18,894 nt of DNA from positions 1 through 18,894 of the forward strand of contig JBBSJL010000015.1 of the NCBI GenBank assembly GCA_038257245.1, written 5' to 3'. Below are positions 13,687 through 18,894 of this stretch, piece after piece. The notes beneath the pieces were generated by a model that saw nothing but the letters and a program-made list of their open reading frames with translations, ran no database searches and was not told the DNA's origin. Within the stretch, counting starts at the first letter, position 1, and each line of letters starts with the position of its first letter. The DNA comes from JAGQNP01 sp038257245 (lineage in GTDB: Bacteria > Patescibacteriota > Saccharimonadia > Saccharimonadales > JACQNP01). Both the position numbers and the translations under genes were made by a program.

Positions 13687-14880
13687 ATGAACGATGATAT
13701 AGCCATAGAAGTAAAAGATTTATATAAGAATTTTGTTTTACCACACGAAAAGGTAAATTCAATTAAGTCAGTATTTACGAACGTCCGTATTTTTAGTAAG
13801 AAAAAATACGAAAAACAACACGCTCTAAAAGGCATCAGCTTCACAGTTAAAAAAGGTGAATTTTTTGGAATTGTAGGGCGTAATGGAAGCGGTAAAAGCA
13901 CACTACTTAAGTTGCTCGCCGGTATCTACCAACCAACCAGGGGCGAAATTAGAGTTAACGGGAAAATAGTCCCATTCATAGAGCTAGGCGTTGGTTTTAA
14001 CCCAGAGCTCAGTGGACGAGACAATGTTTTCCTTAATGGAGCGATGTTAGGATTCTCTGACAAAGAAGTCGAAAAAAAATACAAATCTATAGTGGAGTTT
14101 GCTGAACTTGAAAAATTTATGGATCAAAAACTTAAGAACTATAGCTCGGGCATGCAGGTGCGCTTAGCTTTCTCAGTAGCCACAATTCTTGCTGAATCAG
14201 ATATCCTCCTGCTCGACGAAGTATTAGCAGTTGGTGACGCCGACTTTCAGCGTAAATGTTATAACTATTTCAATAATTTAAAGAAGATGAACAAGACTGT
14301 AATTTTTGTAACTCATGATATGAATGCTGTTCGTGAGTATTGCGACAGGGCAATTTTAATAGATGATAACAAAATTGTTGCTGTCGATAAGGCTGATAAA
14401 GTAGCTATGCGTTACACAAAGCTTTTCAATCAAAAGAAAGAACCCGCTAAAGCATTAACTGAGGAAAATCGATGGGGAGATGAAAAAGCAAAGTATAACG
14501 ATGTAAAATCTAAAAACAATCTCTACAAAAAAAATGAGATGATTTCGATTTCTGTTAGTCTTACCACAAGCGAATTCATTGAAGACCCAACATATGGTTT
14601 TATTATCCGTGATTCAAAGGGAGAAGTATTATTCGGTACAAACACAGTTATTCTTGGGCACAAACAAAAACCTTTAAAGCCTGGCGACAATATTACATTT
14701 GAGTGGTTGATACCCAATATTTTCAATAGTGGGAGTTATTTGTTTAATCCATCCATTGTCTATAATAATACTATGTCTGTTGCTGACTGGTGGGAAGAGG
14801 CTACTAGTTTCGAAGTCGAAAGTGATCACCACACGCCATATCCAGTAAATCCGGACATAGTATTTAAGAAAAAGAAATGA
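13687..14880 (+). CDS. wzt: ABC exporter ATPase with C-terminal glycan-binding domain (Wzt-like)
   Basis: This 397-residue protein powers the Wzm exporter. The nucleotide-binding domain (about residues 1-245) has Walker A GRNGSGKST at residues 64-72, the signature YSSGMQ at 152-157, Walker B DILLLDE at 172-178, and a switch histidine in VTHDMN. Residues from about 265 to 397 form a beta-rich extra domain (MISISVSLTT, YGFIIRDSKGEVLFGTNT, GDNITFEWLIPN, WEEATSFEVE). It matches the Wzt C-terminal type, which in O9a-like systems recognises the modified end of the glycan. This predicts a polymer with a specific terminal cap, although no capping enzyme is recognised in the window. The stop overlaps the next gene by four bases (ATGA). 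Confidence 0.93.
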   Translation: MNDDIAIEVKDLYKNFVLPHEKVNSIKSVFTNVRIFSKKKYEKQHALKGISFTVKKGEFFGIVGRNGSGKSTLLKLLAGIYQPTRGEIRVNGKIVPFIELGVGFNPELSGRDNVFLNGAMLGFSDKEVEKKYKSIVEFAELEKFMDQKLKNYSSGMQVRLAFSVATILAESDILLLDEVLAVGDADFQRKCYNYFNNLKKMNKTVIFVTHDMNAVREYCDRAILIDDNKIVAVDKADKVAMRYTKLFNQKKEPAKALTEENRWGDEKAKYNDVKSKNNLYKKNEMISISVSLTTSEFIEDPTYGFIIRDSKGEVLFGTNTVILGHKQKPLKPGDNITFEWLIPNIFNSGSYLFNPSIVYNNTMSVADWWEEATSFEVESDHHTPYPVNPDIVFKKKK

Positions 14881-16022
14881 TACATATTTATATTGAAGCA
14901 ACAAGCCTGACAGAAGCAAGAGTAAGTGGGATCGGACATTCGTTAGTTGAAATAGTCCATGCTTTAGAAAGTCAGCCCTTATATCTAAAAGAATTTGACA
15001 TCACCTTAATAACGTCTTTTGATACAACTAAGTATCTGAGCAGGTGGGGGTTTAAACATACAAAAATAAAGACCATACCCATACCGCTACGATTATTAAA
15101 TATTCTATGGAAATATGACATATTACCTCCCATGGACATATTTTTAAGAAAAGGTATTTTTGTATTTCCTAACTATAAGAATTGGCGGTTATTAAGATCA
15201 AAATCAATAACCTACATACATGACATTGGATTTGTATTATTTCCTCAATATGTATCACCTAAAAATCAGAAGTTTTTAGAAAAAAATATGCCCAAGTGGA
15301 TTAAGCGAAGCGATATAATCGCCGCTGATTCTAGATCTGCTGCAGATGAAATAGGCAGATATTACAAAGAAATAGTCGAAGACAAAATTATCGTTGTTCA
15401 CCACGGGGTTAATGTAGACAAATTCTATAAACGAAGTAACTTAGAAATTTCATCAGTTCGCAATAGATATAAATTACCACAAAAATTCATTTTGTATGTT
15501 GGTAATATAGAACCGCGCAAAAATATTGACGGTTTGATAAACTCCTACAAAGAATTGCCGGAAAACATACGTGAAAAGTATGAACTTGTTTTAGTTGGTG
15601 GGCTAGGCTGGCTGAACGAAAAAATATATGAAACAATATCGGATGCTCAAAAGCAGGGATATAGTATTCATAAAGTTAAAAAATACGTTATAGATGAAGA
15701 TCTCCCCGCACTTTATTCAGCTGCAGATCTATTGGTTTTGCCGTCTCATTACGAGGGGTTTGGACTAAGTTTGGTGCAAGCGATGGCTTGCCAAACTCCA
15801 GTTATCGCAGCAAATAATTCTTCCATGGTAGAGGTTGTAGGCGAAGCAGGCATTCTAGTTGATGTAGATAAAAAAGATAAACTTAACAACTCAATAAAAA
15901 AAATGCTTTTAAGCAAAGAGTTACGAAGTATGTCTATTCGTAAAGGGCTAGATCAAGTAAAAAAATATTCTTGGGATAATTCGGCCAAAGCCATTCTCCA
16001 ACAAGCAAGGGGCTTAGAATGA
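14877..16022 (+). CDS. Glycosyltransferase, GT4 family
   Basis: This 381-residue protein is a GT4-type glycosyltransferase. Early residues IYIEATSLTEARVSGIGHSLVEI form the first strand and glycine loop. The central part has YIHDIGFVLFPQY, then VHHGVNVDKFY. The donor half has FILYVGNIEPRKNIDGLI at about residues 202-219 and the EX7E motif SHYEGFGLSLVQAM at about residues 290-303. This arrangement, with HD...P and HG.....F, is seen in mannosyl- and rhamnosyltransferases of O-antigen loci, which fits a GDP-sugar pathway nearby, though donor specificity cannot be read. It overlaps wzt by four bases and the next gene by four bases, so the operon is tightly coupled. Confidence 0.9.
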   Translation: MIHIYIEATSLTEARVSGIGHSLVEIVHALESQPLYLKEFDITLITSFDTTKYLSRWGFKHTKIKTIPIPLRLLNILWKYDILPPMDIFLRKGIFVFPNYKNWRLLRSKSITYIHDIGFVLFPQYVSPKNQKFLEKNMPKWIKRSDIIAADSRSAADEIGRYYKEIVEDKIIVVHHGVNVDKFYKRSNLEISSVRNRYKLPQKFILYVGNIEPRKNIDGLINSYKELPENIREKYELVLVGGLGWLNEKIYETISDAQKQGYSIHKVKKYVIDEDLPALYSAADLLVLPSHYEGFGLSLVQAMACQTPVIAANNSSMVEVVGEAGILVDVDKKDKLNNSIKKMLLSKELRSMSIRKGLDQVKKYSWDNSAKAILQQARGLE

Positions 16023-16468
16023 GAGTTCTTAAAGACGAAAAGATTGATCAATTAGAGCAAGCGCTGGTCAATCATGAAAAAGAAATAAGACGACGTGATA
16101 TTGTGGTTGCGAATCTTGCTAGAGAACTAAACAATAGTAACAAGATTCGATCTCAGGTGAGAAAGTTACTACGGATGATCAATAATCGGATTACAACTTA
16201 CTTTTACACGATGAAAACCCCTAAGGTAATTGATAATTCTACGAAGGTTAAGGCGCACGAAGATAGACTAACCGGTATTGTATCTACTAATAAGTTGTTA
16301 AAAAACATACAAGATCACGATAAAACTGCCTATACTGAAATATATGAGGATATGAGCGCTGTCAATTACTTAGGTGAGGTGCTATCGAGTATATATAGCT
16401 TGTTTCTAAATATAGGTAAATTTATAATTTTTAACCTTCTAAAAGTATTTAGTAAGAAGGGCGTGTAA
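16019..16468 (+). CDS. Small coiled-coil/hydrophobic-tail protein of unknown function in export operon
   Basis: This 149-residue protein has no family I recognise. Residues about 3-42 (LKDEKIDQLEQALVNHEKEI onward) have the heptad pattern and charge of a coiled coil, ending in a basic stretch (KIRSQVRKLLRMINNR). Residues about 60-105 are polar. The C-terminal part, from NYLGEVLSSIYSLFLNIG to the KKGV end, has a hydrophobic segment with basic ends that could lie in or on the membrane. It overlaps the preceding glycosyltransferase by four bases (ATGA) and is followed after 6 bp by the double glycosyltransferase. In O9a-like systems a coiled coil in WbdD acts as a molecular ruler that sets chain length, so a scaffold or length-control role is an attractive guess, unproven. 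Confidence 0.75.
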   Translation: MRVLKDEKIDQLEQALVNHEKEIRRRDIVVANLARELNNSNKIRSQVRKLLRMINNRITTYFYTMKTPKVIDNSTKVKAHEDRLTGIVSTNKLLKNIQDHDKTAYTEIYEDMSAVNYLGEVLSSIYSLFLNIGKFIIFNLLKVFSKKGV

Positions 16469-16474
16469 GATAAT

Positions 16475-18742
16475 ATGGCGAAACCATTAATTATTGACTG
16501 TCAGGTTCTTCAAAGCGGTGCTAGGGATCGTGGTATGGGCAAGTATTCTTACGAACTAATTTGCTCATTGCAAAAACTAGGGTCTAAAAATGTTTCAGAG
16601 TTTGTCTTTATATTTAATGCAAATCTTGAACCAAACAAAAGAGTAGAAGATATAATCAGTAAAGAATTTCCAAATAGTACGATCGAAAAACTTAATCTTT
16701 ATTTAGCGAGTAATCTATTTGAAACTCGACAAGTAACCAAAAGGAATAAACATGTCCTAGATAAGTATTTAAAAAATAAGGGGTATACAAGACCAAATTT
16801 TTTAATCCTTTCTTTGTTTTTGTACGAAATTTGCCCTACGTTCCCAACGGTAGCAAATAAATTATTACTTTTTTATGACCTTATTCCTTATCTATACTTT
16901 GAACGATACGAAAATAGTGAAGTGACGTATCCTGAAAATTATTTAGAACGTTTTAATACAATATTTGAAGCAGATAATATTTACACAATTTCGCAAACTG
17001 TAGCAAATGACCTTTCGTTATATCTGGGCATTCCCAACGATAAGCTTACTAATATCGATGGTGGGTCTGTTGACCGGACTAAGCTAGAACTGAAAAAACC
17101 TGGAAAAATAGCTTCAAATACATCAAAATTTATTCTAATGCCCTCAGGAGAAGATCTTAGGAAGAATAACGAAAAAGGCGTAGAAGGTTTTAAGGTATTC
17201 AATGATGAATATGCGAATAACGAGTATAAATTAGTAATAACTTCAAGTTTTAGTGATGAAACCGAAACTAAACTTAAAGCAATTTCAAATGACCTAGTTT
17301 TTGCTGGCAATGTTAGTGAAGAGGAATTTGCGTGGCTATATAAAAACTGTGATTCAGTTTATTTTCCTACTGAGTACGAGGGTCTTGGAATGCCAATTCT
17401 AGAGGCAATAGATTTTAAAAAGCCTATAGCATGTTCAAACATAGCCGTTTTTAATGAAATGTCTGTTTCCGCATTCTGTTATTTTAATCCTCATGATTCT
17501 GAAGACATGGCAGAGGCATTAAATGAAAGCCTAAGCTGCAAAATCAATACGAATGAATATGAAAAAATATCAAAAAGATTTACTTGGCAAGAGTCAGCCA
17601 GAAAAACTTTAGATTGCATTGTTCCTAATGAAAGTTCGAGAGAGTTGATAAACAAAAAACGCATAGCAATACTATGCCCCGATCCAACTGGATTTTCTGC
17701 TATAGGCAAGGTAGTCATGGAGACACACTATGCAATGAGCCAAATCTACGAAATTGAGTATTTCTTTGACAAAGGGCCAAATCACAGGAAGGTGCGTGCT
17801 AGCTATCTGCCGTTAGTAGCAAAATCACGCGATATAATCGATTTCAACCCAAACATCGCAAAAAACTATGATGAGATAATATATCACATCGGTAATAGTG
17901 AGTATCATATGGGTACTGCTTTAAAGGCCCTTACAATTCCTGGAATTGCAATTATGCATGATACAAATTTAGAAGGCTTGTTTAAGGGTATGTTCGAATT
18001 TGGATATATCTCCGAGCAGCGGTTGTTGGCAGAGGCTAAGCTAGACGAAATGATTGGTACAAAAGCGAGATTCGTCGGGAGTATCGTTAATAATCAGCTT
18101 GCTATTGCTTGCCACTCCCAATACGCTCAAAAGGTTATTAAAAATTCAGTACTCAATAAAAATATTCGAGTTCACCAAGTCAACTTACCTGTTTCAACTT
18201 CTGAATTTAATTCACAATCTGTAGTAAAAAGGCATGTTAATATTGGAATTGCAGGAATTTTAGCTGAAGTTAAAGGGACTAAATTTATTGATATTATTAT
18301 GGCCGATACAAGGTTCAAAGACTGCAAGTACTTTGTTATCGGGCATACATTTTTACAAGATAAAGAAGTAAGACGATTGCAGAAAGTTGAGGGGCTAGAT
18401 TTCGTTGGAGACCCAACGGATTTAGAGTTCCAATCTTACCTTTCAAAGCTAGACATTCTTGTTAATTACAGAGAAAGTTATAATGGTGAAACTTCACTTT
18501 CGACACTTGAAGCTATGAGACATGGGGTAGTTCCAGTTGTGAGGAAAATTGGTTGGTATGATGAGTTATCGGATGGAGTAGTTCTAAAAGCCACCAATAA
18601 AAAAGAAGTAATCGAACTCGCGGCAAAATTAGTATCTGACAGTAACTTAAGAAAGAAGATGAGTAACGGTTCTCAAAAAACAACAACCAAAGAATTCAAC
18701 CATAAAAATTATGTAACACGATTATCTAAAATAACAAGTTAG
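16475..18742 (+). CDS. Two-domain glycosyltransferase (tandem GT4-like)
   Basis: This 755-residue protein contains two GT-B glycosyltransferase modules. Module 1, about residues 1-385, starts PLIIDCQVLQSGARDRGMGK and has FILMPSGEDLRKN and the EX7E motif TEYEGLGMPILEA at about residues 298-310. Module 2, from about residue 390 (RIAILCPDPTGFSAIGKVV), contains AIMHDTNLEG and a donor-site motif RESYNGETSLSTLEAM at about residues 665-680. Fusion of two transferases is common in O-polysaccharide polymerases such as WbdA, where each module makes a different linkage. Its place after wzm-wzt and a single GT supports a role in building the repeat unit. There is only a weak ribosome-binding site before the ATG. 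It ends seven bases before the convergent partial gene. Confidence 0.9.
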   Translation: MAKPLIIDCQVLQSGARDRGMGKYSYELICSLQKLGSKNVSEFVFIFNANLEPNKRVEDIISKEFPNSTIEKLNLYLASNLFETRQVTKRNKHVLDKYLKNKGYTRPNFLILSLFLYEICPTFPTVANKLLLFYDLIPYLYFERYENSEVTYPENYLERFNTIFEADNIYTISQTVANDLSLYLGIPNDKLTNIDGGSVDRTKLELKKPGKIASNTSKFILMPSGEDLRKNNEKGVEGFKVFNDEYANNEYKLVITSSFSDETETKLKAISNDLVFAGNVSEEEFAWLYKNCDSVYFPTEYEGLGMPILEAIDFKKPIACSNIAVFNEMSVSAFCYFNPHDSEDMAEALNESLSCKINTNEYEKISKRFTWQESARKTLDCIVPNESSRELINKKRIAILCPDPTGFSAIGKVVMETHYAMSQIYEIEYFFDKGPNHRKVRASYLPLVAKSRDIIDFNPNIAKNYDEIIYHIGNSEYHMGTALKALTIPGIAIMHDTNLEGLFKGMFEFGYISEQRLLAEAKLDEMIGTKARFVGSIVNNQLAIACHSQYAQKVIKNSVLNKNIRVHQVNLPVSTSEFNSQSVVKRHVNIGIAGILAEVKGTKFIDIIMADTRFKDCKYFVIGHTFLQDKEVRRLQKVEGLDFVGDPTDLEFQSYLSKLDILVNYRESYNGETSLSTLEAMRHGVVPVVRKIGWYDELSDGVVLKATNKKEVIELAAKLVSDSNLRKKMSNGSQKTTTKEFNHKNYVTRLSKITS

Positions 18743-18752
18743 TGACTTGTTA
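18732..18752. terminator. Hairpin between convergent genes, possible bidirectional terminator
   Basis: TAACAAGT (18732-18739) pairs perfectly with ACTTGTTA (18745-18752) across a 5-base loop. The stops of both convergent genes fall within or beside the hairpin. There is no T-run on either side, so termination efficiency is uncertain. Confidence 0.45.
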
Positions 18753-18894
18753 AGGCTGAACAACAGTCGCTCTTAACCAGGCTAGACCACCAATGTTCCA
18801 GTTTGGTGAACCTTCTACTATGGGCTGAAACCACTCTACCCATTGGCCGGAACTTTGATTGGTTGCAGCTTGGAAGGAAATATCAAATCTTACA
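18750..18894 (-). CDS. C-terminal end of an unidentified protein (cut by window edge)
   Basis: The minus strand is open from the right edge to a TAA at 18750-18752, encoding at least 47 residues: VRFDISFQAATNQSSGQWVE, then WFQPIVEGSPNWNIGGLAWL and the ending RATVVQP. The composition (many N, Q, S, W and aromatic residues, alternating hydrophobic positions) suggests a beta-rich, possibly exported or surface domain. I cannot name the family. It converges on the double glycosyltransferase with a seven-base gap. The open frame and convergent arrangement make a real gene likely, but the evidence is limited. Confidence 0.5.
   Translation of the reverse strand, partial: VRFDISFQAATNQSSGQWVEWFQPIVEGSPNWNIGGLAWLRATVVQP

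Noticed and set aside
1..18894. CRISPR array or other regularly spaced repeats
   Set aside because: No repeat-spacer pattern was found; the repeats seen are short operator- or hairpin-like pairs.
1..18894. Recoded TGA (as in Gracilibacteria/Absconditabacteria)
   Set aside because: TGA ends several genes exactly at normal family lengths (wzt, mazF, vapB), and genes are intact under the standard code.
1..18894. tRNA or rRNA genes
   Set aside because: The intergenic gaps are small and I saw no cloverleaf or conserved rRNA sequence in them.

Overview
The window looks like the chromosomal replication-origin region of a small-genome, AT-rich bacterium using the standard genetic code (TGA is a normal stop, for example at the end of the mazF, vapB and wzt reading frames). 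recF, dnaN and dnaA lie to the left on the minus strand. rpmH, rnpA, yidC and jag lie to the right on the plus strand. The gap between dnaA and rpmH holds a cluster of DnaA boxes. The compact, overlapping genes, the short Jag protein and the suspected leaderless promoters suggest the Patescibacteria/CPR, most likely Saccharibacteria. This placement is inferred from style and not proven.

Region by region: 1-3257 is the replication block (recF partial, dnaN, dnaA, all minus). 3258-3524 is the best oriC candidate, and a second DnaA-box group lies between dnaA and dnaN. 3525-5429 is the rpmH-rnpA-yidC-jag block (plus). 5419-7763 is a minus-strand run of five genes: mazE-mazF, a glycosyltransferase, then vapB-vapC. 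The glycosyltransferase is therefore enclosed by two toxin-antitoxin modules, whose promoters share a 10-bp word. 7826-9172 is an O-antigen-ligase-type membrane protein. 9188-9681 is the frameshifted C-terminal remnant of a RecQ-type helicase with a phosphoribosyltransferase tail. 9801-10616 is a replication-relaxation-like protein. 10686-10838 is a 50-codon ORF with a strong ribosome-binding site, coupled by TGATG to gmd. 10838-12815 holds gmd and a convergent rmd-like reductase. 12871-18742 is an export and assembly operon: ABC permease (wzm type), ATPase with C-terminal glycan-binding domain (wzt type), a glycosyltransferase, a small coiled-coil/hydrophobic protein and a 755-residue double glycosyltransferase. 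The window ends in the C-terminus of an unidentified minus-strand gene.

Functionally, gmd and rmd would make GDP-D-rhamnose. The two glycosyltransferases in the export operon would build a polymer on the cytoplasmic face. The ABC transporter would export it, and the ligase-like protein could attach it to a surface acceptor. The most notable points are the small coiled-coil protein inside the Wzm/Wzt operon, the leaderless and operator-embedded vapBC promoter, the shared vapB/mazE promoter word around a glycosyltransferase, the uncharacterised 50-codon ORF coupled to gmd, and DnaA boxes overlapping the -35 elements predicted for dnaA and dnaN.
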